Assembly (NCBI GenBank): GCA_945878835.1
Contig: CAMCUG010000003.1
Coordinates: 1 to 27,729 of the forward strand
DNA from: Chryseobacterium gleum
GTDB lineage: Bacteria; Bacteroidota; Bacteroidia; Flavobacteriales_D; Sanyastnellaceae
DNA length: 27,729 bases
Direction of reading: 5' to 3'
The notes below the pieces were generated by a model. The model did no database searches and had not been told where the DNA came from. It was given only the letters and a program-made list of their open reading frames with translations. The translations under genes were made by a program, and so were the position numbers. Shown in pieces: positions 16,150 through 23,932 of the stretch. Each line of letters starts with the position of its first letter. The first letter of the stretch is position 1.

Positions 16150-16434
16150 TTAGTTTCCGCCCATTGCAGCTTTCATTGCTTCTTCCATACATGGCTTAAC
16201 AAGAGCTTCCAATTCTTTTTCTTCTTCGCTTCCTTTTGGATATCTCTTTTGCAACTCGTCCATTTGAGGCTCATACTCTTTTTGAAGAGCTTCAATTTTA
16301 GCCGTGTCGTTAGCCTTTTGAGCTTCAACCATTTTGTTCATCATGTCACAGATAGTCTTTGCGTCAGATTTTACACCACCGCAAGATGCCATGAACATTG
16401 CAAGAGCAACTGCTGGGATCATTAATTTTTTCAT
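16150..16434 (-). CDS. Small lipoprotein, 94 aa
   Basis: A lipoprotein signal (MKKLMIP, lipobox MASC with Cys at residue 18) precedes a ~75-residue highly charged helical segment rich in Lys, Glu, Met and Ala. It has two Cys (about residues 29 and 82) and likely forms a coiled coil or helical hairpin. I do not recognise a family beyond similarity to small hypothetical lipoproteins common in marine Flavobacteria. It is transcribed alone, ending at the shared bidirectional terminator. A weak -7-like TATATTCG is on the minus strand at 16455-16462. Confidence 0.8.
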   Translation of the reverse strand: MKKLMIPAVALAMFMASCGGVKSDAKTICDMMNKMVEAQKANDTAKIEALQKEYEPQMDELQKRYPKGSEEEKELEALVKPCMEEAMKAAMGGN

Positions 16435-16557
16435 ATGAATAATTTTTATTTTGACGAATATAAAACGATTTGCTTCTTAGAAAAGCAATATCAGCACAAT
16501 AATAAGCGCATTGTTAAAAAGTGAATTACTTTGTTGAAAGACCACACTAAATATTCG

Positions 16558-16587
16558 TTGTGAAAGCGCAGTATTCACTGAGATTTG
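16558..16587 (+). promoter_or_regulatory. Putative promoter of the FAD oxidoreductase gene
   Basis: TTG (16558-16560), 19 bases, then GAGATTTG (16580-16587), which departs from TAnnTTTG only at the first base. The predicted leader before ATG 16605 is about 10 nt. The rest of the 170-base divergent spacer (16435-16604) is AT-rich with nothing else assignable. Confidence 0.45.
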
Positions 16588-16604
16588 TGGAATAAAGTAA
16601 AAAA

Positions 16605-17996
16605 ATGATAAATCGTTCTGATATAGATTTTTTTGAATTGACTATTGGTCAAGAGCACGTTTTCACAGACGAAGAAACGCGCTTGAAATATGGTAAAGAC
16701 GAAACGGAGAATTTGAGCTTCCCGTCTGATGTTGTTTTGAAGCCCGGAAATAAAGAAGAAGTCGCGAATATTTTAAAACACTGTAACGTACAAAAGATTC
16801 CGGTCACTGCCATAGGTGCTCAAACTGGTTTGAGTGGTGGTGCCTTGTGTGTGAGAAAAGGGGTTGCTCTTTCAATGGAGCGTTTCAATAAAATTTTGAA
16901 AATAGATACGAACAACGGCCAGGTTCATACAGAGCCTGCCGTTATAACCCAAGTGCTTCAAGAAGAATGTGCCAAGCATGGCCTATACTACGCTCCTGAT
17001 CCTGCAAGTAGAGGTAGCTGTTGGATAGGAGGAAATTTAGCTGAGAACAGCGGCGGTCCGCATGCTGTGAAATACGGTGTGACAAAAGATTTTGTTTTGA
17101 ATTTGGAAGTGGTATTGGCGAATGGTGAAATCATTTGGACCGGCGCCAACACTTTGAAAAACTCAACAGGGTATAATCTTACTCAACTCATGGTTGGTAG
17201 TGAAGGCACTCTCGGTATAATTACTAAAGCTGTTCTCAAGCTTCTTCCATTACCCAAGCATAATTTGCTTTTATTGGCGCCATTCGCCTCAGCAGAGAAG
17301 GCGTGTGAAGCAGTGAGCGCTGTTTTTCGAGCGGGTATTACCCCAAGTGCTATGGAATTCATGGAACGCGAAGCAATTGAATACACGCTTAAGCACGTTC
17401 CCGATGCACAAGTGAATTTAGAAGGTGTTGAAGCGCATTTACTTATCGAAGTCGACGGATCCAATGTAGAATCGCTTATGCTCGATTGCGAAACCATTTC
17501 AAACGTTCTCATGGAACACGAGTGCGGAGAAATACTCTTCGCAGAAGATCATAATCAGAAAGAAGCCCTGTGGAAGATTCGAAGAAAAGTAGGAGAAGCC
17601 GTGAAGTCACATTCCATATACAAGGAAGAAGACACCGTTGTTCCTCGCTTTGAACTTCCTAATTTACTTCGTGAAGTAAAGGCCATTGGAAAAAGATATG
17701 GTTTTCGTTCAGTATGCTACGGCCATGCTGGAGATGGTAACCTTCACATCAACATCTTGAAAGATGAAATGTCAGATGAACAATGGGAAAACACGCTAAC
17801 ACCAGCGATTCGTGAAATATTCGAGCTAACAGTTTCATTAGGCGGAACGCTTAGTGGCGAACACGGAATAGGGTGGGTGCAGAAAAATTACATGGATATC
17901 GCGTTCAATGAGGTTCAATTGAATCTCATGAAGAAAATAAAAGAAGTCTTTGATCCAAATGGAATATTAAATCCAGGAAAAATATTTCCAGACTAA
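16605..17996 (+). CDS. FAD-linked 2-hydroxyacid oxidoreductase (GlcD/D-lactate dehydrogenase-like)
   Basis: A 463-residue flavoprotein of the vanillyl-alcohol oxidase fold, GlcD/D-2-hydroxyglutarate/D-lactate dehydrogenase group. The FAD pyrophosphate loop is GAQTGLSGGA (71-80), and the second FAD block is YAPDPASRGSCWIGGNLAENSGG (split around 129-151). The C-terminal cap has GHAGDGNLH (373-381, metal and substrate His) and GEHGIGW (418-424). Length is typical for a stand-alone GlcD-like dehydrogenase, which oxidises a 2-hydroxy acid and passes electrons to quinone or another acceptor. No GlcE or GlcF partner is nearby, so the natural substrate and acceptor are not defined. It converges on the anchor B gene with a six-base gap and no terminator. 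Confidence 0.92.
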   Translation: MINRSDIDFFELTIGQEHVFTDEETRLKYGKDETENLSFPSDVVLKPGNKEEVANILKHCNVQKIPVTAIGAQTGLSGGALCVRKGVALSMERFNKILKIDTNNGQVHTEPAVITQVLQEECAKHGLYYAPDPASRGSCWIGGNLAENSGGPHAVKYGVTKDFVLNLEVVLANGEIIWTGANTLKNSTGYNLTQLMVGSEGTLGIITKAVLKLLPLPKHNLLLLAPFASAEKACEAVSAVFRAGITPSAMEFMEREAIEYTLKHVPDAQVNLEGVEAHLLIEVDGSNVESLMLDCETISNVLMEHECGEILFAEDHNQKEALWKIRRKVGEAVKSHSIYKEEDTVVPRFELPNLLREVKAIGKRYGFRSVCYGHAGDGNLHINILKDEMSDEQWENTLTPAIREIFELTVSLGGTLSGEHGIGWVQKNYMDIAFNEVQLNLMKKIKEVFDPNGILNPGKIFPD

Positions 17997-18002
17997 TGTC
18001 AA

Positions 18003-19997
18003 TTATTTAATCAATAAACGCTTCGTAATTCTTCCAACTTGAATGGTATAAATTCCAGAAGAAAGATCACCAACAGAAAGTGTGTGAACTCCCGGCTGAT
18101 TGAACGTTGAAGTCAACACCATTTGTCCAGTAGCATTGTAAACCGACACCAAACTTTTTCCCGACTGGAAGTTCTGAATGAACACTTCACTCTCAGCTGG
18201 ATTCGGATAAACGATGAACTCACGCTCAGCAATCTCATTCACACCCACTAAAATCCATTGAAAATCTTCAGACGCAGAAGCGGCAGATGAACCACAGCCG
18301 TTTATTGCTGTAACGCGCCATGAATAGGTTTTTCCTTCCATAAATGAAAAGTTAGCCGGTAACACAACGAAGTTAGAAGTAACATTAGAACTGTAAACTA
18401 CTGATCCGAAGGTATTGTCGTTTTCAGCTAGTTCGAAAAAATAGGAAGTGGCTCCTGGTATTGCCGTCCAATTGAATTGGTAATCCAAAGCGTTGTATTG
18501 AATGATTGCAGGCAAAGACAATAGAGTTGGAGTAGCAGGTTGAGTTCCAACGGTAATTGTAAAAAACAAATCATAAGACTCTCCAAATGTAGTTAGCAAT
18601 TGTAAGGTACAATTGTACGTTCCAGTGGGAACAGTTCCTAAATCAGAAATAACAATGTCGTAGTTTCCTGTGGCTCCAATATTTACTCCACTGAAAATCG
18701 GTAATCCAGGTATACCAGTTATGTTAGCAGTTAATGGAAATTGTAAGTCAGCATTTATTTTAAGTTGAAGGGTATCGGTCGATTGTCCGCATGCATTCAA
18801 ATTGTTGTTTTGCAAATAGAGTAGAGTAGGACGAAGGACGAAGAACCCATCGTACATGCTTGTAGCCAAATTCACACCACTAGGCAGAAACGGATAATTG
18901 CTCCATGTTCCACTGAATTGAGGATTATCGTTCGCTGGAATTAAATCGAAATAACCAACTTCATTCAATACTCCTGTGCTCACTCGAGAAGCATCGAGAA
19001 TGCGCACTCCGCTGCGGTAATTACTCTCATAAACGAATTGATCCTTTACATACAAATTGTGGTCAATAGAAGTATTGGTGCTTAAATAATAATTCATATA
19101 GCCGATATTATCTAAATCAGAAAAATCGAAAATATGGGTACGTGTCGTTGTTCCCAAGTTTTGTTCATCCAACTCGTCATTTACTAAATAGTGAGCCATG
19201 TCCTTTGTGAACCAACCTTGGTGAGTATATCCGGTTTCAGGATAATCGTAATTATCTAAAAATAATATGTCCGTCGGATCGGTTACATTCAAAGTAACAA
19301 CACCCCATCCGCTATTTCCATTGCAAGCAACAACAATAACATCGCCTTGGTGATTTACATCTGGACCATTATAGGTAAGAATACTGCCATCGTGAGTATA
19401 TCCAGCATCTGCATATCCACCAACAAGAATGGGTTGAAGTGGATTTGAAATATCGACTAAATGTGGACCGCCATTAAAGGTGCTTGAACCCATTGCCATT
19501 AAAATTTTACTCACAGGATCAATCGCAATAGTATGTGAATGACCGAAACCACCATAATATGCCGACTCAATAAACGAAGTAGGAGTAGTCACATTGTCTA
19601 ATTGCAACATGTCAAAAACTTGAAGGCCGTGACCACTTGCTTCACTTCCAACGAAACAATAATTGTCCAAGGTTTCAACATCCCTCCATAAACTACTACT
19701 CGTATGTGAAGGAAGCATTCCTAAATAAACCGGAGCTTCAGGTGTTGAAATATCTACGAAGGCCAATCCATTTGAAACTGCAACGAGTGCATATTCTTTT
19801 CCTGAAACTGGGCTTACCCATCCCCAAATGTCACTTGTATTGTCATTATTTGGATTACCACCAATTTGTGATAATGTCATGCGCGATAGTAAATCGACAT
19901 TGTCGCAGGGGTAAATTCCTGCCATTCCACCAACACACGGCTGAGATGCTGCTGCAAACGCCGAGAACATAAAAAAAGAAAAGAGAATGTTTTTCAT
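18003..19997 (-). CDS. Choice-of-anchor B family protein with T9SS sorting domain
   Basis: A 664-residue secreted protein. The signal peptide (KNILFSFFMFSAFAAAS/QPC) starts at ATG 19997; an in-frame upstream codon at 20057 would sit on a terminator and is rejected. Residues ~30-390 are the LVIVD-type beta-propeller of choice-of-anchor B proteins (repeated blocks such as AFVDISTPEAPVYLG, LVDISNPLQPILVG, SHTIAID, YTHDG, YTHQGW). Ig-like and fibronectin type III-like domains follow (ATSYFFELAEND, YSWRVTAING). The end is a type A T9SS domain: FIVYPNPAESEVFI, then a GIYTIQV block. Expected at the cell surface or released; no enzymatic activity is evident. Confidence 0.9.
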   Translation of the reverse strand: MKNILFSFFMFSAFAAASQPCVGGMAGIYPCDNVDLLSRMTLSQIGGNPNNDNTSDIWGWVSPVSGKEYALVAVSNGLAFVDISTPEAPVYLGMLPSHTSSSLWRDVETLDNYCFVGSEASGHGLQVFDMLQLDNVTTPTSFIESAYYGGFGHSHTIAIDPVSKILMAMGSSTFNGGPHLVDISNPLQPILVGGYADAGYTHDGSILTYNGPDVNHQGDVIVVACNGNSGWGVVTLNVTDPTDILFLDNYDYPETGYTHQGWFTKDMAHYLVNDELDEQNLGTTTRTHIFDFSDLDNIGYMNYYLSTNTSIDHNLYVKDQFVYESNYRSGVRILDASRVSTGVLNEVGYFDLIPANDNPQFSGTWSNYPFLPSGVNLATSMYDGFFVLRPTLLYLQNNNLNACGQSTDTLQLKINADLQFPLTANITGIPGLPIFSGVNIGATGNYDIVISDLGTVPTGTYNCTLQLLTTFGESYDLFFTITVGTQPATPTLLSLPAIIQYNALDYQFNWTAIPGATSYFFELAENDNTFGSVVYSSNVTSNFVVLPANFSFMEGKTYSWRVTAINGCGSSAASASEDFQWILVGVNEIAEREFIVYPNPAESEVFIQNFQSGKSLVSVYNATGQMVLTSTFNQPGVHTLSVGDLSSGIYTIQVGRITKRLLIK

Positions 19998-20028
19998 GGA
20001 AAAAATTATTGGGAGCAAGATAAAAACA

Positions 20029-20054
20029 AAAAGCTCAGCATTTGCTAAGCTTTT
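20029..20054 (-). terminator. Terminator after the GT2 gene
   Basis: On the minus strand, AAAAGCTTAGCA pairs with TGCTGAGCTTTT (one G-U wobble) around a tiny loop and runs into TTTTTGTTTTT. It separates the glycosyltransferase from the choice-of-anchor B gene, which must have another promoter or depend on read-through. Confidence 0.75.
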
Positions 20055-20081
20055 CAATATAATTACGACTGAAACGGATTC

Positions 20082-21641
20082 TTAATTCGTTCTTGCGTGC
20101 TTTAGGCTGAAATAGGTTACATAAAAATATCCAATAGTCAACATCAAGTGGAAAGGCATCAATCCAAAATCGGTGAATTCCCAGTTGATTTTATTTGAAA
20201 TAGGATCTCTTTCCGACCATGTTAGAATAAATGGCCATACCAATCCACTAGCGAAATAAATCAACAAGATGAATTCAAGAATTGTCAATGGTGAAATTTT
20301 CGGAGCGCGATACTTCTTGTCGGTCCATGTTCCTTTCTTACCTGTGCTAATCGCAAACTTTGGTGTACGAACAAAAGCCGATTTCTTACCAGTTAATCCT
20401 TCAATTACTGCCACCGCGTTGTGTAATGAAAGTCCCATGGATACAGCTAAGAACAAGGGGAAGTCAATAACAAAACGACCGAATTTTTGGAAGAACGGCA
20501 TGGGCGGACGAGATACCCAATAGAAGAATCCTAAAATGAAGAAACTCACCAAAAATGCCGATGCAACTGCAAAGTAGACACTATAATCATTGAACTGATA
20601 GAGGTCATAATGCATCTTACCATCGAAATAGTGCTTAATAAAGAGCATAGGCATACTCAATATAGAAGTTCCTAAAATGCTCAAGAAAACAACCGAGTTC
20701 ATCAAGTGGAAACTTGCATGCACCTTATGAGCAAAGCCCATGTCCTTTGCGCGTAAAACCTTCCCTAAATTCTTACGTGTGCATTCAGCAGCACCTTTCG
20801 TCCAACGGAATTGTTGTGCCTTTAACGCATTCATTTCAGCAGGAAGCTCAGAAGGAGAACCAATGGCAGGAAGATAAATGAAATTCCAACCACACAATTG
20901 TGCTCTGTAACTTAAATCTAAATCTTCAGTAATCGTATCACTTTCCCATCCACCCGCATCGTAAATAGCCGCTTTTCTCCAGACACCAGCCGTACCGTTG
21001 AAATTAATGAAGTGGCTTGAATAATTACGTCCAATTTGTTCAACTGTAAAGTGCGCGTCCAATCCGAATGCCTGAAGACGGGTAAGAACAGAATAGTCTT
21101 CATTCAAATGTTCCCAGCGCGTTTGAACAACTGCAATCTTATCTCCTGCATAGAAGTATGGTATAGTCTGACGCAAAAAGTCTTTTCTTGGAACAAAGTC
21201 AGCGTCGAAGATTGCAGTGAATTCTCCTTTAGAAATATCTAAACCATAGGACAATGCACCGGCTTTAAAACCTTGACGATCTGTTCTTCGAATATGTTGA
21301 ATGTCAATTCCTAGTTTTTGCTTCTCAGCAATTAACTTGGCAGCAATCTCAACAGATTCATCATTACCGTCATCTAAAACTTGTATCTCCAGTCTGTTCC
21401 TCGGATAATCGAATTCACAGACAGCATTGATTAATCGCTCAATAACGTACATCTCGTTAAATACGGGAAGCTGAACAGTGACATAAGGCAAATCTTCTTC
21501 AGCAATAACAGGCATTTCACGTTTACGCTTATTCTTTTTCACGAATTGAATAGCTAGATTCAATTGAACCAAAGAGTAGAAGAATATGAATAATAAAAAG
21601 AAACCGTAAAGACAAATTGCGGTAAATGCAAGTGTATTCAA
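20082..21641 (-). CDS. Membrane glycosyltransferase family 2, cellulose-synthase-like
   Basis: A 519-residue membrane glycosyltransferase. One membrane segment (4-31) precedes the GT-A domain: DDG (90-92), DAD (146-148, UDP-sugar and metal), TED (238-240, catalytic base) and QQFRW (276-280, the QxxRW motif of processive enzymes). At least four membrane segments follow (about 307-330, 355-378, 395-410, 450-475, 490-510). All processive GT2 motifs are present, so synthesis or transfer of a beta-linked glycan or glycolipid at the inner membrane is likely. No PilZ domain or bcsB-type partner is seen. The start appears to be TTG (21641): an in-frame stop lies five codons upstream with no ATG between, and the next Met (43) would lose the first membrane segment. 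Confidence 0.9.
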   Translation of the reverse strand: MNTLAFTAICLYGFFLLFIFFYSLVQLNLAIQFVKKNKRKREMPVIAEEDLPYVTVQLPVFNEMYVIERLINAVCEFDYPRNRLEIQVLDDGNDESVEIAAKLIAEKQKLGIDIQHIRRTDRQGFKAGALSYGLDISKGEFTAIFDADFVPRKDFLRQTIPYFYAGDKIAVVQTRWEHLNEDYSVLTRLQAFGLDAHFTVEQIGRNYSSHFINFNGTAGVWRKAAIYDAGGWESDTITEDLDLSYRAQLCGWNFIYLPAIGSPSELPAEMNALKAQQFRWTKGAAECTRKNLGKVLRAKDMGFAHKVHASFHLMNSVVFLSILGTSILSMPMLFIKHYFDGKMHYDLYQFNDYSVYFAVASAFLVSFFILGFFYWVSRPPMPFFQKFGRFVIDFPLFLAVSMGLSLHNAVAVIEGLTGKKSAFVRTPKFAISTGKKGTWTDKKYRAPKISPLTILEFILLIYFASGLVWPFILTWSERDPISNKINWEFTDFGLMPFHLMLTIGYFYVTYFSLKHARTN

Positions 21642-21727
21642 TGTAATGAGGGTTTAGTTAGACGGCGAAAATACACCGAAAGATATATTTCTTAAAAACT
21701 TTTCTGAATTAGATAAACATTTCAATG

Positions 21728-22474
21728 TTAATCTATCTGAAAATTCAATTGCATGGTAATGGACGCAGTCTTTCTTCGAGAAGAAGTATTGAACGCTCCG
21801 CCCCAAGAGTAATCTTCATCGCTGTTCTGTCCTACGATTTGAAATATACCCATTTCAGCGCTTTGCAAATTACCAAGATCGCCACCAGATGATTGAGCAA
21901 TTTTCTCTGCGCGAAGACGCGCATCTGCTGTTGCTTCTGAAACCATTTCGATTTTCAATTCAGCCAATTTGGTATAATAGAACTCTGGACTTTCAGAATA
22001 AAACTCAACACCAGAGGCTATGAGTTCTGTTACTTCACGAGAGATTTGTTCAACTTTAGAAACTTCTGACGATTCAATAGCCACCATTTGAGATAGACTA
22101 TAGCCAGTTAGCACAGATCCAACGATGTCACCTTCTGAATTGCGAATGTCATCGTAGTTCTTATTTATTTCCATTGCAGAGAAAACAATTTCATTCTCCT
22201 GAATTCCCTTTCCCATTAAGTAATTTTTAATGGTGTTGCGATCGGATTCCAAAGCTGCTGATGCAGCAGCAAGGTCATTACTTGTTTTGGAAAAAGATCC
22301 ACGCCAAACAATTAAATCAGAATCGAAATTGCGACTCCCCATTCCAGTTACATGAATGACGTTCTCTTGTCCATTACGATTGCCATAACCTTTCATAAAA
22401 ACATAAGCAGAAAGGATTACGCAAATTCCGATAGCAAAGGATGCAAATACTCGCTCGTTTAATATATTTTTCAT
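21728..22474 (-). CDS. SIMPL (DUF541) domain protein
   Basis: A 248-residue envelope protein with a single N-terminal membrane anchor or signal (residues ~8-28), then a SIMPL/DUF541 domain (VIHVTGMGSRNFDSDLIVW; YSLSQMVAIES; ELKIEMVSEATADARLRAEKIA). The arrangement, with the conserved Ala-rich helix followed by SRRKTASITMQLNF at the end, is typical. Family function is poorly defined; members are periplasmic or outer-membrane stress-linked proteins. ATG 22474 is chosen because the longer frame from 22516 begins inside the preceding operon's terminator. It is not cotranscribed with the SusCD operon if that terminator works. An 86-base gap separates it from the GT gene. Confidence 0.88.
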   Translation of the reverse strand: MKNILNERVFASFAIGICVILSAYVFMKGYGNRNGQENVIHVTGMGSRNFDSDLIVWRGSFSKTSNDLAAASAALESDRNTIKNYLMGKGIQENEIVFSAMEINKNYDDIRNSEGDIVGSVLTGYSLSQMVAIESSEVSKVEQISREVTELIASGVEFYSESPEFYYTKLAELKIEMVSEATADARLRAEKIAQSSGGDLGNLQSAEMGIFQIVGQNSDEDYSWGGAFNTSSRRKTASITMQLNFQID

Positions 22475-22490
22475 AATTCGAATGTAAGCA

Positions 22491-22522
22491 AAAAAAAGAG
22501 GTGAAATCTCTTTCACCTCTTT
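22491..22522 (-). terminator. Strong terminator of the SusCD-type operon
   Basis: A perfect 12-bp stem (22495-22506 with 22511-22522, GAGGTGAAA/TTTCACCTC) with a TCTC loop, followed on the minus strand by a run of seven or more T (the A-run at 22490-22497). It lies 20 bases after the stop of the last operon gene. Confidence 0.92.
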
Positions 22523-22542
22523 TTCTTAGTTTAAGATTTTCA

Positions 22543-23370
22543 CTACTCACAATTAAGCGGATAGTAGTATTGGTAGGGTGGAGGGTTCGGTGTGTAACCG
22601 ACCTTAACAATATAAAATCCAATCTTAGTTATAGTTGAACCATCAGGTATAGGCAAGAAGTCCTCAGGGATAAATGTCTTCCTGAATTTTCCTGGAGTTA
22701 CTTCAGTCATCTTTAAAGAAGCTGTTGAAGTTACACTTGCAATCGGAGCAACATCAAAGAAAGTAAACGTTCCTGTGAATGCACGAAGGAAAATATAACA
22801 CTCATCTGCTCCCAAGTTTTGAAGATTGGCATCTGTCTCTTGTGAGTTATCATAAGTAATGCTGAAATAGTCATCTTGCTTCGCAGCTTCGGGGAAGAAA
22901 CAAATACGGTCAGCACAAAGAGCAGGTACAATGTCAACATGCAAATCTTCAGTCTTCGCTTCACCGACACCTTCCGATCCGAAGGCATTTCCATCTTTCA
23001 ATTTAGCAAGACAAGAAATTCCATTTTGATACAACGCAAGTGGAGTGCAGGCATAGTAAGTTGTTGGAACCATAGTCATTTTATACAACAATCCGCTCAC
23101 GCGTGTTAAGAGCATGCAGTTGTTCGAATTACCCCACTCGCCATTTCCACATGAAGGACCGGCTGGCTGCCATGTCCAAATGTAAACAGAGTCAACAACC
23201 TCCGGGTGGTTGCCCAATAACGTCTTCAAACCACCTGTTGTTTGCGCCACATCAATGTACAAATCCATTGTTGCATTCGCATTGGTAGGTGAAGGAAATA
23301 CAAATGCTGCTTGTGCGAATCCAGAAACAGCTACTGCCAATAAGGCTAAGGTATATAATATCTTTTTCAT
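22543..23370 (-). CDS. Exported Cys-rich protein of unknown function, last gene of SusCD operon
   Basis: A 275-residue protein with a cleavable signal peptide (KKILYTLALLAVAVSGFAQ/A) and no lipobox or T9SS domain, so probably periplasmic, or released by an unseen route. At least eight Cys occur in the mature part, including CGNGEWGNSNNC, the YACTP...NGISC pair and CADRIC, suggesting disulfides. A Trp/Tyr-rich stretch (VDSVYIWTWQP, ~41-51) and later beta-rich segments (IFLRAFTGTFTFFD) resemble glycan-binding beta-sandwiches, and similar genes end other SusCD clusters. I cannot name the family; a substrate-binding or accessory role is inferred from position only. The start codon lies two bases after the DUF5004-like stop. 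Confidence 0.82.
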   Translation of the reverse strand: MKKILYTLALLAVAVSGFAQAAFVFPSPTNANATMDLYIDVAQTTGGLKTLLGNHPEVVDSVYIWTWQPAGPSCGNGEWGNSNNCMLLTRVSGLLYKMTMVPTTYYACTPLALYQNGISCLAKLKDGNAFGSEGVGEAKTEDLHVDIVPALCADRICFFPEAAKQDDYFSITYDNSQETDANLQNLGADECYIFLRAFTGTFTFFDVAPIASVTSTASLKMTEVTPGKFRKTFIPEDFLPIPDGSTITKIGFYIVKVGYTPNPPPYQYYYPLNCE

Positions 23371-23372
23371 GA

Positions 23373-23858
23373 TTAGATGCGTTGGAAGTTAAACTTATAA
23401 ATCACATTCTTGAATCCGTCTGAGCACTCTCTGTGATACTGTATTCCCATGTTATTACTCGTTGGAAGTACCATATTTCCTAAGAATAGTTCAAGCGTAT
23501 CGTTTGCATTCATAAGGGTTATTGAAGACGGCGCAAGGTTGTCGTCCAATGACCACGTTCCATTTGTACCGAAGAAGTTTTTTCCTTCAGTAATTGTTAC
23601 CGTATAAGTTTGCGTTGGAACATCGAGCGTAATACGCATAGGTTCAACCCCAGAGGCAATATAAAACTCGCTTAAGTCACGCTCTTCCAGAACAGGATTG
23701 TTTGGATCTTGCTGAATGAAATTGGTCAGCTCCCAAGTGCCACCCATGCCCTGCAACTTATCCGAAGTCTCACCTAACTCTCCGGTGATCTCTGGCTTAC
23801 ATCCAGCGAACATTCCAACAGTTAAGGCTATCATGAACATTAGTTTTGCTGATTTCAT
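23373..23858 (-). CDS. DUF5004-like lipocalin-type lipoprotein
   Basis: A 161-residue lipoprotein with lipobox MFAGC (Cys20). The mature part is short: GGTWELTNFIQQD, MRITLDVPTQTYTVTITEG, GTWSLDDN and a C-terminal IYKFNFQRI, a pattern typical of the small lipocalin-like domain named DUF5004 in Bacteroidota SusCD clusters. It is the third gene of the operon, behind a hairpin (23911-23930), and is tightly coupled to the next gene (two-base gap). Function in the family is not established. Confidence 0.78.
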   Translation of the reverse strand: MKSAKLMFMIALTVGMFAGCKPEITGELGETSDKLQGMGGTWELTNFIQQDPNNPVLEERDLSEFYIASGVEPMRITLDVPTQTYTVTITEGKNFFGTNGTWSLDDNLAPSSITLMNANDTLELFLGNMVLPTSNNMGIQYHRECSDGFKNVIYKFNFQRI

Positions 23859-23910
23859 TTGATATAAATTTAATTTTAAATTCTCTTTAATATTTATTTC
23901 TATTCAATAC

Positions 23911-23930
23911 GGGCGAAATATTTTTCGCCC
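23911..23930 (-). other. Intergenic hairpin between susD and the DUF5004-like gene
   Basis: An 8-bp perfect stem (GGGCGAAA 23911-23918 with TTTCGCCC 23923-23930, TATT loop) starts three bases after the SusD stop. No strong U-run follows on the minus strand, so it looks more like an RNA stability or attenuation element than a full terminator. Such hairpins could set higher SusC/SusD levels than accessory genes. Confidence 0.6.
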
Positions 23931-23932
23931 CT

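Noticed and set aside
19998..20057. Longer start for the choice-of-anchor B protein
   Set aside because: It runs through the GT2 terminator hairpin, and a clean signal peptide starts at 19997.
22475..22516. Longer start for the SIMPL protein
   Set aside because: It begins inside the 12-bp terminator stem of the SusCD operon; ATG 22474 gives a normal membrane anchor.
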